Assembly: GCA_963828385.1 (NCBI GenBank)
Contig: CAWHEF010000002.1
Location: 1,984,001 to 2,048,000 of the forward strand
Reading direction: 5' to 3'
Source of the DNA: Bog-756 sp963828385
GTDB lineage: Bacteria; Actinomycetota; Acidimicrobiia; Acidimicrobiales; RAAP-2
DNA length: 64,000 nt
The notes under the pieces were generated by a model. That model saw only the letters and a list, made by a program, of their open reading frames with translations, was not told the DNA's origin and did not search any database. A program made the translations under genes and the position numbers. Below are positions 16,793 to 25,222 of this stretch, in pieces (within the stretch, counting starts at the first letter, position 1; each line of letters starts with the position of its first letter).

Positions 16793-17772
16793 TACGAAGC
16801 CTCCTCGGTCCGGGACCTGCCGGGTCGGTCCCGACCTTCCGCTGGTTCTGACGCCCCGGTCGTCGGGACGGGAGCGGGCTCTGCCGGCGCAGGCGATGGA
16901 GATCCGGAGCCGGCGGTGGGAGCCGGGGCGGTGGTAGGTGCCGTGGCGGCGCTCGGAGCCGGGGCGGCGGCTGGGGAACTGGCCGGGGCGGCGCTCGGAG
17001 CCGGGGCGGCGGTGGCTGGGGGACTTGCCGTCGCCGCCGCTGCGGTGGCGGCGGCCGCAGTCGCCGCTTCCACGGCAGGCCTTTGCTCCGCGATGAAGCG
17101 GCCCTCCATCACCGCGTCGGCGACCACACGGCACAGAAGGGCACCGGAGCGGATGGCATCGTCGTTCCCCGGGATCACATAGTCGATGACATCGGGATCG
17201 CAGTTCGTGTCGACCACGGCTACGACCGGAAGCCCGAGCTTGTTCGCCTCGGTAACGGCGATCTGCTCCTTCTTCGTGTCGATGACGAAGATGGCGTCTG
17301 GAAGCTTGTCGAGTCCTCTGATGCCTCCCAGGTTGCGCTCCAGCTTCTCGAGCTCGCGGGTGTGCCGGAGGGCTTCTTTCTTGGGCATGGCGTCGAAGTC
17401 GCCGGCCCGCTGCATGGCCTCGAACTCCTTCATCCGCTTCACACGGGCCGAGACCGTTTGGAAGTTGGTCAGCATCCCACCGAGCCAGCGCTCGTTCACA
17501 TAGGGCATCCCACACGCCTTGGCATAATCGGCGACGGGGTCCTGGGTCTGCTTCTTCGTGCCTACGAAGAGCATCGTCCCGCCACCCGCCACCAGGTCAC
17601 GGACATATCCGTAGGCCTCTTCGATTCCCGTCATCGTCTGACGGAGATCGATGAGGTAGATCCCGTTCCGCTCACCGAGGATGAACCTGCGCATCTTCGG
17701 ATTCCACCGCCGGGTCTGGTGTCCGAAGTGGACGCCCGCGCCCAACAGTTGCTTCATGGTGACGACGGCCAT
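16792..17772 (-). CDS. rpsB: 30S ribosomal protein S2 with Ala/Pro-rich tail
   Basis: S2 is a primary-surface protein of the small subunit. Residues 1-235 are canonical: MKQLLGAGVHFGHQTRRWNP, IYLIDLRQT, LFVGTKKQ, NERWLGGMLTNFQT, PDAIFVIDTKKE and VDTNCDPDVIDYVIPGND. The last 90 or so residues are an Ala/Pro/Ser/Thr low-complexity extension encoded by GC-rich near-repeats; actinobacterial S2 proteins often have such tails. ATG 17772 has GGAGG 8 bases upstream. The ATG at 17778 is too close to that site. About 190 bases containing strong hairpins separate it from the sigma-factor gene upstream. Confidence 0.96.
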   Translation of the reverse strand: MAVVTMKQLLGAGVHFGHQTRRWNPKMRRFILGERNGIYLIDLRQTMTGIEEAYGYVRDLVAGGGTMLFVGTKKQTQDPVADYAKACGMPYVNERWLGGMLTNFQTVSARVKRMKEFEAMQRAGDFDAMPKKEALRHTRELEKLERNLGGIRGLDKLPDAIFVIDTKKEQIAVTEANKLGLPVVAVVDTNCDPDVIDYVIPGNDDAIRSGALLCRVVADAVMEGRFIAEQRPAVEAATAAAATAAAATASPPATAAPAPSAAPASSPAAAPAPSAATAPTTAPAPTAGSGSPSPAPAEPAPVPTTGASEPAEGRDRPGRSRTEEAS

Positions 17773-17962
17773 CGGCATGTCCTCCAAACGGTTGTCCATC
17801 CCGACCACCGCACCCTCGTAGAGGAGGGCGACCGTGGACGCGGCCGGGCGTTCGATCGATCCTGCAGCGACACCGTGCCGGGCGGCACGGCCGTTCCATG
17901 CTACCGGTTGGGCTCTCCTCGCTCCACCAGGAGAGGCCCGGCGGCGCCGCCCATCGCCCGAC
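17773..17962 (-). promoter_or_regulatory. rpsB leader region with two strong hairpins
   Basis: This 190-base gap holds no gene. On the minus strand an imperfect 10-bp hairpin (arms near 17914-17923 and 17933-17943, 9-base loop, one bulged base) follows the sigma-factor stop. A second stem CCGTGCC/GGCACGG with a 4-base loop lies near 17875-17892. Neither is followed by a T-run. The first may end the sigma-factor transcript; the second lies in the presumed 5' leader of rpsB-tsf. No convincing promoter hexamers were seen. Confidence 0.5.
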
Positions 17963-18806
17963 CTAGCCCACCGGGGATCGCTCCGCCCCTTCCTCCGGAC
18001 GTGCGGCATCTGCTCGACGGGGGCGGCCGTCGGACCTGTCTGCCAACTTGGCACGGAGCTGGAGGACGGCCTTGGTGTGGATCTGACACACCCTGCTCTC
18101 GGTGACCCCGAGAATCTCCCCGATGGCGGCCAGGGTGAGGCCCTCGTAGTAGTAGAGGGTGAGGACCGTCTTCTCGCGCTCGGCCATCTGGCTCACCGCT
18201 CGGATCAGGGCCTGCTTCGTGTCCTTGGCCTCCAGTGTGTCCATGGGCCCGGCCGTGGTGTCGGGAAGGGACTCCCCAAGCGTCGAACGGTCGGATCGGT
18301 CCGTTCCCCGGAAGACCTCGTCGAGCGCCACGACGCCGACGAACGAGATCTTCCGTAGCGTGTTCTGGAACTCGGCGTCGGTCATCTCCAGCTCGGAGGC
18401 GATCTCGGTGTCGGTGGGAGTTCGGTGGAGCGTGCCTTCCAGATGGGCGTAGGCCTGCTCCACGGCACGTGCCTTCGCCCGAACCGAACGCGGGACCCAG
18501 TCGATGGCGCGCAGCTCGTCGATGATGGTGCCCTTGATCCGCGGGATGGCGTAGGTCTCGAACTTGACGTCCCGACCGAGGTCGAACCGCTCGATGGCGT
18601 CGATGAGCCCGATCATGCCGTAGCTGACCAGGTCCGCCTCGTCCACATGGCGTGGCAGCCCCACGGAGACCCGGCCGGCGACGTACTTGACGACCGGTGC
18701 GTAGTGGACGATCAGCCTGTCGCGCAGGGCGCGGCTCGCCGGTGCGTTTGTATTCGGTCCAGAGACCATCCATCCCGAGTCCCGCCGTCTGGCCCTTGGC
18801 TGCCAT
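17963..18806 (-). CDS. whiG: WhiG/FliA-family alternative sigma factor (frame broken at about 18728)
   Basis: Sigma-28-type sigma factor, the class that controls sporulation (WhiG) in streptomycetes and motility (FliA) elsewhere. Region 2 is explicit (LIVHYAPVVKYVAGRVSVGLP, DLVSYGMIGLIDAIERFD, KFETYAIPRIKGTIIDELR). Region 3 starts DWVPRSVRAKAR. Region 4 contains EREKTVLTLYYYEGLTLAAI and the helix-turn-helix GVTESRVCQIHTKAVLQL. The first residues (MDGLWTEYKRTGEPR) are in another frame. Removing one C of the run at 18727-18729 joins them as GEPRLRDRLIVHY and gives 280 residues, exactly WhiG-like. ATG 18806 has AAGGAG upstream and follows xerC by 8 bases. As written, an ATG at 18769 would yield 268 residues lacking the N-terminal segment. 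Whether the role is sporulation, motility or other is unknown. Confidence 0.88.
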
Positions 18807-18814
18807 GGTCTCCT

Positions 18815-19708
18815 TCAGGCTCGTGGGTGCGTCCCTGCGTACACGCTGATCAGGCGCTCCTTGCTCACATGAGTGTAGACCTGGGTCGTCTGGAGGCTGG
18901 AGTGTCCGAGCAATTCCTGGACCACCCGGAGGTCGGCACCGCCGTCGAGCAGGTGGGTGGCGAAGGTGTGGCGCAGGGCGTGGGGATGGGTCGGGACGGG
19001 TGACCGGCGATCGAGGACGCGGCGCACGTCTCGAGGGCCGAGGCGATTTCCGCGCTGATTGAAGAAGAGCGCCTCGGCCGGACTCGACGGGGTGGCCATC
19101 GCCGCTCGGCGCCGGTCCAGCCAGCATCGGATGGCAGCGGCGCACCGGTCGTGCATGACGACCTGTCGCTGCTTCGATCCCTTTCCGGTCACGGTGACGA
19201 CAAGAAGGTCACAGTCGACATCGGTCACGTCCAGGCCGCACAGCTCGGCGACCCGGAGGCCACTCCCGTAGAGCAACTCCAAGACTGCGTCGTCGCGCGC
19301 GGCACGCGGATCCAGGTCCGAAGCGCTCCCGCCGCCCACTTCGGCGGGGCCCCGCCCGAAGAGGGCCTCGAGCTCGGCCCGGCCGAGCACGGTCGGGAGC
19401 CGGGAGCGCGCTTGGGGGGCGGACAGCTGCGCAGATGGATCGCTCGGGATCAACCGGCGCCTCACACACCACTGGAAGTACGAGCGCATCGACGCTGCCG
19501 CCCTGGAGATGCTGGCCCGGGCATAACCCCGGGTCGCGAGATAGGCGAGGTATCGGCGGAGCAGAATCCGGTCGACCTCCCGGGGCCCGGTTACCTGGGC
19601 GCGGCCGGCCCATTCGGCCAACCGGCGGACGTCGGACCCATAGGCACGCACCGTCTCGGGCGACAACCCGCCTATCGACCGCTCGAACGCATCGATCTCC
19701 CAGGTCAC
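18815..19708 (-). CDS. xerC: tyrosine recombinase XerC-like
   Basis: Site-specific recombinase of the XerC/XerD type that resolves chromosome dimers at dif. The 297-residue product has an N-terminal SAM-like core-binding domain (about 1-90) and a catalytic domain. The catalytic Arg is in LLYGSGLRVAELCGLDV, the Lys in VTGKGSKQRQVV, the His-x-x-Arg in HPHALRHTFATHLLDGG, and LLGHSSLQTTQVYTHV carries the last His and the nucleophilic Tyr. Position between core genes, in the same operon as the sigma factor, argues for a housekeeping recombinase rather than a phage integrase. GTG start; GTG use is common here. Confidence 0.92.
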   Translation of the reverse strand: MTWEIDAFERSIGGLSPETVRAYGSDVRRLAEWAGRAQVTGPREVDRILLRRYLAYLATRGYARASISRAAASMRSYFQWCVRRRLIPSDPSAQLSAPQARSRLPTVLGRAELEALFGRGPAEVGGGSASDLDPRAARDDAVLELLYGSGLRVAELCGLDVTDVDCDLLVVTVTGKGSKQRQVVMHDRCAAAIRCWLDRRRAAMATPSSPAEALFFNQRGNRLGPRDVRRVLDRRSPVPTHPHALRHTFATHLLDGGADLRVVQELLGHSSLQTTQVYTHVSKERLISVYAGTHPRA

Positions 19709-19938
19709 GTGTGCACAGTACCGGGAGGCCGCGTCCTAGAGGGACACCCGGCCCCGGCCCGAACGCCGCCGTCGGTGACAGCGCCGTTCCACTGGCGGGA
19801 GTACCCACCCCCTGGCAGCCGACGGGACTATGGCCATCCCCGCAGATACCGCATGAGGTGGTGTTCCCTCGGATCTCGAGGAGTCGTCTCATCGGACCGG
19901 CGGCAAGGTGCCGCACGTGAAAGAGCGTGGGAGGGACC
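19709..19938. other. divergent intergenic region, nothing recognised
   Basis: This 230-base stretch separates divergently transcribed xerC (minus) and the solute-binding protein gene (plus), so promoters for both should lie here. No hexamer pair close to consensus and no convincing hairpin was seen on either strand. Confidence 0.5.
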
Positions 19939-21615
19939 ATGGCAGATCCGATCGACCGGCGTTCGTTCTTGGCCCGAGGTGCAGTTGCCGGTGCCGGTGT
20001 CGCCCTGGCCGGGGCGGCGGGCGGAATGCTGGCCGGATGTGGATCCAGCTCTTCCTCCTCGGGATCGGGAGCATCGGGGACCGGGTCCCATCCGAACGGC
20101 ATCTCCTCCGCCAAGCCCAAGACGGGTGGCTCTCTGATCGTCGGCACCGAGGCCGAGGAGAAGGGGTTCAGCACCACGCTCGGAACCTTCGACGAAACCG
20201 GGGTCCTTTATGCGCGGACCGTGTTCGACCCGCTCATGATCCTCGACGCCAACGGCACGCCCCAGCCGTACCTGGCCCAGTCGGTCACGGCCAACGCTGA
20301 CTACACCCAATGGACGATCACCCTGCGCCCGAATGTGCTCTTCCACAACGGAACACCCTGCGACGCCAATGCGCTGCGCACCAATTTCCAGCTGTTCAAG
20401 CAGTCGGCGCTGACCGGGCCGGCCATCACCACCATCCAGGGCGTCAACGTCACCGGCCCGCTCACCGTCACGATCGACATGAGCTCGCCGTGGGTGCCGT
20501 TCGACTACTACCTGACCGGCGGCATCGGTGGGCAGATCGCCTATGTCTCGGAGCCCAACTGGCTCGCCACCCAGAGCCAGACCAACCCGATCGGCACCGG
20601 ACCGTTCGTCTTCCAGTCGTGGACGCCGAACGACCACTTCACAGCGACCAAGAACCCCCACTATTGGCGCCCCGGTCTCCCCTACCTCGACTCCATCACC
20701 TACAAGCCCATTCCGGACTCGACCCAGCTCTACCAGAGTCTCGCCTCGGGGGCGGTGGACATCATCAACTCGTCCTCGTCCGAGGTGCACGGTCCGCTGC
20801 TCTCCAACACGTCCTATGGGCTCGTCACCGATGCCACCCACATCGCCGGTGAGCCGGACATGGACTGCATGCTGCTCAACTTGTCCACGCCGCCGTTCAA
20901 CAACCTGAAGGCCCGCCAGGCGGCAGCCATGGCGCTGAGCTCGGCCGAGTACGTGAAGGTCATCAATCAGAATCTGAACCCGACCTCGAACGGACCGTTC
21001 GCCAAGGGTTCACCGTACTGGTTGGCCGACAACAGCTACCCGACCCCCGATCCGACCAAGGCCACCCAGCTGGTGAAGGAGCTCCAGCAGTCGGGTCAAT
21101 CGGTGACGTTGACGCTCGGGCAGACGCCCGACCCGTCGACGACGAAGATCGCCGAGTTCGTCCAGTCGCAGTGGAACAACGTCGGGTTCAAGGTTTCGCT
21201 CCAGCCCGTCCAGCAAGCCGACATCATCAACGACGCCCTGCTCGGCAAGTTCCAAGCCTTGACCTGGCGGCAGTTCGGGGCGGTCAACCCGGACATGAAC
21301 TACATCTTCTGGAGCCCGACCCAGATCACCCCTTCGTTCTCCATCGACATGTCCCGGAACACGGACCCCGCGATGCAGGCGGCGCTCCTCAAGGGTCGGC
21401 AGTCGACGTCGAAGGCCGACCAGATCGCCGCCTACCAGCAGGTCAACCGACTGATGGGCAAGGACATCCCCTACGTATGGGCGGGGCAGACCGTCTGGTG
21501 CTGCGGAGCGAGTCCCAAGGTCCAGAACTTCAACAACCCGACGACCCCCGGTGGCAAGCCGGCGTTCGGCTTCATCACCGGGGCCATCTGGCCGACCCAG
21601 ATCTGGCTCGACTAG
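19939..21615 (+). CDS. orphan ABC-type solute-binding lipoprotein, family 5 (peptide/nickel type)
   Basis: Extracellular ligand-binding protein of the DppA/OppA family, expected to capture peptides or similar solutes for an ABC importer. The 558-residue product starts with a twin-arginine motif (DRRSFLARG), a hydrophobic stretch and the lipobox LAGC, so it is probably Tat-exported and lipid-anchored. A Ser/Gly linker follows. The family body begins at GGSLIVGTEAE and includes YLAQSVTANADYTQWTITLRPNVLFHNG (the family signature region). ATG 19939 is chosen over GTG 19927 because GGGAGG then sits 5-6 bases upstream. No permease or ATPase gene is adjacent, so its partner transporter lies elsewhere or it acts as a sensor-type binding protein. 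The substrate is unknown. Confidence 0.9.
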   Translation: MADPIDRRSFLARGAVAGAGVALAGAAGGMLAGCGSSSSSSGSGASGTGSHPNGISSAKPKTGGSLIVGTEAEEKGFSTTLGTFDETGVLYARTVFDPLMILDANGTPQPYLAQSVTANADYTQWTITLRPNVLFHNGTPCDANALRTNFQLFKQSALTGPAITTIQGVNVTGPLTVTIDMSSPWVPFDYYLTGGIGGQIAYVSEPNWLATQSQTNPIGTGPFVFQSWTPNDHFTATKNPHYWRPGLPYLDSITYKPIPDSTQLYQSLASGAVDIINSSSSEVHGPLLSNTSYGLVTDATHIAGEPDMDCMLLNLSTPPFNNLKARQAAAMALSSAEYVKVINQNLNPTSNGPFAKGSPYWLADNSYPTPDPTKATQLVKELQQSGQSVTLTLGQTPDPSTTKIAEFVQSQWNNVGFKVSLQPVQQADIINDALLGKFQALTWRQFGAVNPDMNYIFWSPTQITPSFSIDMSRNTDPAMQAALLKGRQSTSKADQIAAYQQVNRLMGKDIPYVWAGQTVWCCGASPKVQNFNNPTTPGGKPAFGFITGAIWPTQIWLD

Positions 21616-21621
21616 TCCGCT

Positions 21622-21705
21622 GCCTGGTCGGCCATCGCCTGGTCGGCCATCGCCTGGTCGGCCATCGCCTGGGCGGTCATCGCCTGGTCGGCCATCGCCT
21701 GGGTG
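21622..21705. repeat. 15-base tandem repeat between SBP gene and mtrA
   Basis: gcctggtcggccatc occurs at 21622, 21637, 21652 and 21682, with a two-mismatch copy at 21667 and a partial copy from 21697. It is intergenic (127 bases between the SBP stop and the mtrA GTG). The unit is a multiple of three and reads as a plausible peptide repeat on either strand, but no start or domain supports coding. Role unknown; it could separate transcripts or carry repeated binding sites. Confidence 0.9.
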
Positions 21706-21742
21706 TGCCCGCCGGGCGCGATTGCCGTGGGATGATCGGACC

Positions 21743-22420
21743 GTGAGCCGCATCCTGGTGGTGGAGGACGACGAACGAATCCGCTCGTCGATGCGGTTGG
21801 CCCTCGAGGAAGAGGGCTATGACGTCGTGGAAGCGGAGAACGGCGAACGGGCGGTGGAGCTCTTCACCCACGAGCCCGCAGACGTCGTCCTGATCGATCT
21901 GATGCTCCCGGGGATCGACGGGTTCGAGACGTGCCGGTCCCTGCGCCGTCAGAGCACCGTTCCGATCATCATGGTCACTGCCCGCTCCGACACCCACGAT
22001 GTCGTGGCCGGGCTCGAGGCCGGCTCTGACGACTACGTGACGAAGCCCTTCGTGGCCAAGGAACTGGCAGCGCGAATCCGGGCCCTCCTCAGACGGTCGC
22101 GCACCGACGACGCCATCGAATCTGTGCTCAGCTTCGGTGACGTCGAGATCGAGCCCGACGCTGGTGCCGTCCGCCGGGGCGGCGAGGAGGTCCACTGCAC
22201 GCGGACCGAGTTCCGGCTGCTCTGCGAGTTGGCCAACCATCCCGGAAAGGTGCTGAGCCGCGAACGCCTGCTCGAGAAGGTCTGGGGCTACGACTACTTC
22301 GGCGACGGTCGCCTGGTCGACGTGCATGTCCGTCGACTGCGGACCAAGGTCGAACCCGATCCGGCGAACCCTCGGTTCATCCTCACCGTTCGAGGAATGG
22401 GCTACAAGCTGGCGGTGTGA
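21743..22420 (+). CDS. mtrA: MtrA-like OmpR-family response regulator
   Basis: Two-component response regulator. The 225-residue product has a receiver domain (ILVVEDDERI with the acidic pocket, phospho-acceptor Asp in VVLIDLMLPG, Thr in MVTARS, Lys in DDYVTKPF) and a C-terminal winged-helix domain (LCELANHPGKVLSRERLLEKVWGY, then VDVHVRRLRTKVEPDP). Together with the downstream kinase and LpqB-like lipoprotein this matches the actinobacterial mtrA-mtrB-lpqB operon that links cell-wall state to division and septation genes. GTG 21743 starts directly at the receiver domain. The stop overlaps the kinase GTG (GTGA). Assignment as MtrA rather than another OmpR regulator rests on this context. Confidence 0.88.
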   Translation: MSRILVVEDDERIRSSMRLALEEEGYDVVEAENGERAVELFTHEPADVVLIDLMLPGIDGFETCRSLRRQSTVPIIMVTARSDTHDVVAGLEAGSDDYVTKPFVAKELAARIRALLRRSRTDDAIESVLSFGDVEIEPDAGAVRRGGEEVHCTRTEFRLLCELANHPGKVLSRERLLEKVWGYDYFGDGRLVDVHVRRLRTKVEPDPANPRFILTVRGMGYKLAV

Positions 22421-24085
22421 CGATGGAGAGATCCGGGCGAGCTGCCTCTTCCCCGGATTCCGCTCCTGGCGTCCACGACCCGGTCGCCGAGGCGGCCGTC
22501 CGCGACCGGTCCGAGCATGATGCCCCGCCCGCCAGGTCCTTCTCGACCTCCGCCGGCGAGGAGGCGGAGCCACCGGCATCACCGCCACCCGAGACGGAGG
22601 AGCTGAGGACACAGCCGTCCAAGAGACGCGCCCGCCTGTCCGACGGAATGGGGCTTCGAGCCCGGGTGACGGCGACGTTCGCCATAGGGGCGTTGGCCCT
22701 TTCGACGTTGATGGCGGGAATCACCTACTTCGCGGCACGACAGGCATTCCTCAACGAGCACCAGTCGGCCAATCAACATCAGGCATTCGTCAACACGTCG
22801 CTGATCAAGAACTCTCTCCGTTCCCCTGGCGTCAACATCGAGCAGCTCATCGGCTCCGTCGACACGCTGCCCGGCTCGCTGTCGGTGCTCCACGCCGGGG
22901 GCCAGTGGTATGCCACATCGATCTCCGTCAGTCAGAGCGCCCTTCCCGCCGAGCTCCGGACGCTCGTGCTCGGTGGTCAGGCGGCGTCCCAGATCGTCTC
23001 GATCGACGGGACTCCCGAACAGGTGATCGGGGTTCCGCTGCCGTCCGTCCATGCCACCTACTTCGAGGTGTTCTCACTCAATGAGCTCGATAACACGCTC
23101 GGGACCCTGGCCATTGCACTGGCGGCCGCCGCCCTGGTGACCACCATCGCCGGGGCAGCGCTCGGACGGTGGGCAAGCGGCCGGGCCGTGCGACCGCTCT
23201 CTCGGGTGACCGATGCGGCAGTGGCGATCGCCAGCGGCCGTCTGGACACCCGCGTCGATGCGGGGGAGGACGTCGACCTCCAGGAGCTGGCGTCGGCGTT
23301 CAACCGCATGACCGGGAACCTCGTCGAACGAATCGGCGCGAAGCGCGCTTCACCTCAGACGTGAGTCATGAGCTCCGGTCACCTCTTACCACGCTGTCGG
23401 CCACGGTCGCCGTGCTCGAGAGCCACCGCTCCGAGTTGAGCCCCCGGGCGAGGAGCGCCCTCGATCTCCTCGACGCCGACCTGCGGCGATTCACGCGGAT
23501 GGTCGACGACCTCTTGGAGATCTCACGGGTGGACGCCGGCTCGGCCGAGCTCGCCTTGGACGAGGTCGATCCAGGGGAGCTGGTCCGCCGTGCCGTTCAG
23601 GCGTCGGCCCCGGCCACAGCCGACGGTCGGCGCGCGCCAGTCACGTTTCCGGTGGAGGTCCAACCGGGCATGGACGCCGTGCGTCTGCGGGTGGACAAGC
23701 GCCGGCTGGAACGGGTCCTGGCCAACCTCATCGAGAACGCCGACCAGTACGCCGGAGGTGTCACCCGGGTCGCCGTCACCTGCGACCCGTCGGACGAACA
23801 CCCGGCCCGTGCCTGCCGGAACGTCCGCCTGGTGGTGGAGGACAACGGGCCGGGCATTCCCCAGCACGAGCGTTCCCATCTCTTCGAGCGGTTCTATCGG
23901 GGCACCCGGTCCGGCCAGCGTGCTTCCGGCGAGGGCAGCGGGCTCGGGCTCTCGCTCGTCGCCGAACACGTCCGGCTCCACGGAGGCTCCGTCTGGGTTG
24001 AGGACGCACGCCTGGCCGCGGCTCCCGGTTCGTCGTGGAGCTACCGGTGGCCGGATACGAGGAACCCCAGGTGAGCCCGGTATGA
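22417..24085 (+). CDS. mtrB: MtrB-like sensor histidine kinase (frame broken at about 23334 and 24005)
   Basis: Membrane sensor kinase expected to phosphorylate MtrA. A disordered cytoplasmic lead of about 75 residues is followed by a first membrane helix, an extracytoplasmic domain of about 130 residues, a second helix, and a HAMP domain (AVRPLSRVTDAAVAIASGRLDTRV). The HisKA box is FTSDVSHELRSPLTTL, and the ATPase domain has LIENADQY (N box), DNGPGIP (G1) and GEGSGLGLSLV (G2). Restoring one C after ATC at 23334 joins HAMP (NLVERI) to RREARFTSDVSHE. Restoring one C at 24005 changes the end to RGSRFVVELPVAGYEEP and moves the stop to 24083-24085, where it overlaps the lipoprotein ATG (ATGA). 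That coupling supports the correction. Both breaks look like indel errors in short C runs. Confidence 0.88.
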
Positions 24086-24663
24086 GACGCCTGGCTGCCC
24101 TCCTCGTGGTCCTCATGTGCTGCGCGGCCTGCGGGATCCCCACCGGAGGCTCGCCGACGGTCATCGCCAAGGACCGCGTCCCCTTCAACCTCCTCGATCC
24201 GGCCCCTCCGACGTCGACGAGCTCGACCGTCCCGCACACCGTCACCGTTCCAGAATCGATCTATCTCGTGTCGCCGAACCAACACCTCATCGCCGTGACC
24301 CGGGACATCGCAGTCCCTGCTTCGCTGAACCAGGTCCTCGGCGCACTGCTCGAAGGCCCCACCGACGCCGAGTCGGCAGTCGGCCTCCAGAGCTTCCTCA
24401 CCGGTTCGAAGACCCAGGTGTCGGCCTCGGTGTCGAACGGGGTGGCCACCGTCGACTTCACGCTCAACCCGGTCCAGGTCGTCGGACCGAATCAGACCCT
24501 GGCCATCGCCCAGGTGGTGTTCACGGCCACGGAGCAATCCGGCGTGACGGGCGTGGTGTTCGAGATCGACGGCCAGCCCATCGCCGTGCCCACGGCCAGC
24601 GGGACCCAGGTCGAAGGCCCGGTCGACCGCACCTCGTACGCGCCCCAGGCTCCTCTTCCCTAG
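24082..24663 (+). CDS. GerMN-domain lipoprotein, LpqB-like (short form)
   Basis: Probable partner of the MtrAB system. The 193-residue product has a signal peptide with lipobox (LLVVLMCCAACG, Cys17), a Ser/Thr/Pro linker and one GerMN domain (about 55-175: YLVSPNQHLIAVTRDIAVP, LGALLEGPT, VATVDFTLNP, AIAQVVFTATEQSGVTGVVFEIDG). Mycobacterial LpqB is about 580 residues with a GerMN and a beta-propeller domain. Only the GerMN part is present here, so this is a reduced version, not a truncation by frameshift, since the protein ends cleanly before the convergent gene. ATG 24082 overlaps the corrected mtrB stop. Confidence 0.82.
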   Translation: MRRLAALLVVLMCCAACGIPTGGSPTVIAKDRVPFNLLDPAPPTSTSSTVPHTVTVPESIYLVSPNQHLIAVTRDIAVPASLNQVLGALLEGPTDAESAVGLQSFLTGSKTQVSASVSNGVATVDFTLNPVQVVGPNQTLAIAQVVFTATEQSGVTGVVFEIDGQPIAVPTASGTQVEGPVDRTSYAPQAPLP

Positions 24664-24720
24664 CCCTCACGTTTCCCTGGCAGCCCTCACGCTTCCCTGG
24701 CAGCCCGCACGCTCGCTGGC
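24662..24720. repeat. 20-base direct repeats between convergent genes
   Basis: agccctcacgtttccctggc (24662) is repeated at 24682 with one change and a third, degenerate copy follows to about 24720. The repeats fill the 70-base gap between the convergent lipoprotein gene and rsfS. No stem-loop with a T-run was seen, so they are not an obvious terminator. Confidence 0.8.
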
Positions 24721-24733
24721 GACAGCCCTGCCG

Positions 24734-25222
24734 TCACGGCGTGAGAGCCTCGGCCCACTCGATCCGGGGTGCGTCGGCCCACAAGTGCTCGAGATCGTAG
24801 AACTCCCGGGCCTCGTCCAAGAAGACATGGACGAGGAAGTCCCCGTAGTCCATGAGCACCCAACGGGCGTCGCCCGTCCCCTCGACCCGTTCCGGGCTCC
24901 GCCTGCTCGACACCTTGACCACTCGCTCGACCTCGTCGACGATCGTCTTGACCTGGCGGGTGTTGCGACCACTGGCGATCACGAATGCATCGGTCAGCCC
25001 GAGCAGGTCCCCCATGGCCAGCACGGTCGTGGACTCCCCCGACTTGGCATCGGCAGCCCGGGCGGCGACCAAGCACTCGGTGGGCACCTCGTAGGAGCCC
25101 GGTTCGACAACGGGTGCCGTGCTCGGCACCATGGCCGGTTCGGCCGTCGGCTCGCTGTCCGACGCGCTGTCCGGTGCTGTGATCGACGAGGGTGTCAATG
25201 ATGGCCTCCTTGCGGCGCTCAT
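24734..25222 (-). CDS. rsfS: ribosomal silencing factor RsfS
   Basis: RsfS (Iojap family) binds L14 and blocks 30S-50S joining when nutrients are scarce. The 162-residue product has an unconserved Ala/Pro/Glu-rich lead of about 45 residues, then the core: ARAADAKSGESTTVLAMGDL, TDAFVIASGRNTRQVKTIVDEV, ARWVLMDYGDFLVHVFLDEAREFYDLEHLWADAP. The ATG at 25222 overlaps the stop of the small membrane protein gene (ATGA). The nadD-X-rsfS order is a common actinobacterial arrangement. Confidence 0.95.
   Translation of the reverse strand: MSAARRPSLTPSSITAPDSASDSEPTAEPAMVPSTAPVVEPGSYEVPTECLVAARAADAKSGESTTVLAMGDLLGLTDAFVIASGRNTRQVKTIVDEVERVVKVSSRRSPERVEGTGDARWVLMDYGDFLVHVFLDEAREFYDLEHLWADAPRIEWAEALTP

Noticed and set aside
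18815..19708. Phage or island integrase
   Set aside because: The tyrosine recombinase is in an operon with a sigma factor and ribosomal genes, has XerC-type length and motifs, and has no tRNA or att repeat beside it.
21622..21705. CRISPR-like array
   Set aside because: 15-bp units are contiguous without spacers, and no cas gene is near. It is a tandem repeat.
22417..24085. Programmed frameshifting in mtrB or infB
   Set aside because: No slippery heptamer with a downstream stimulatory structure was seen, two breaks occur in one gene, and similar breaks are in other genes; assembly indels explain all of them.
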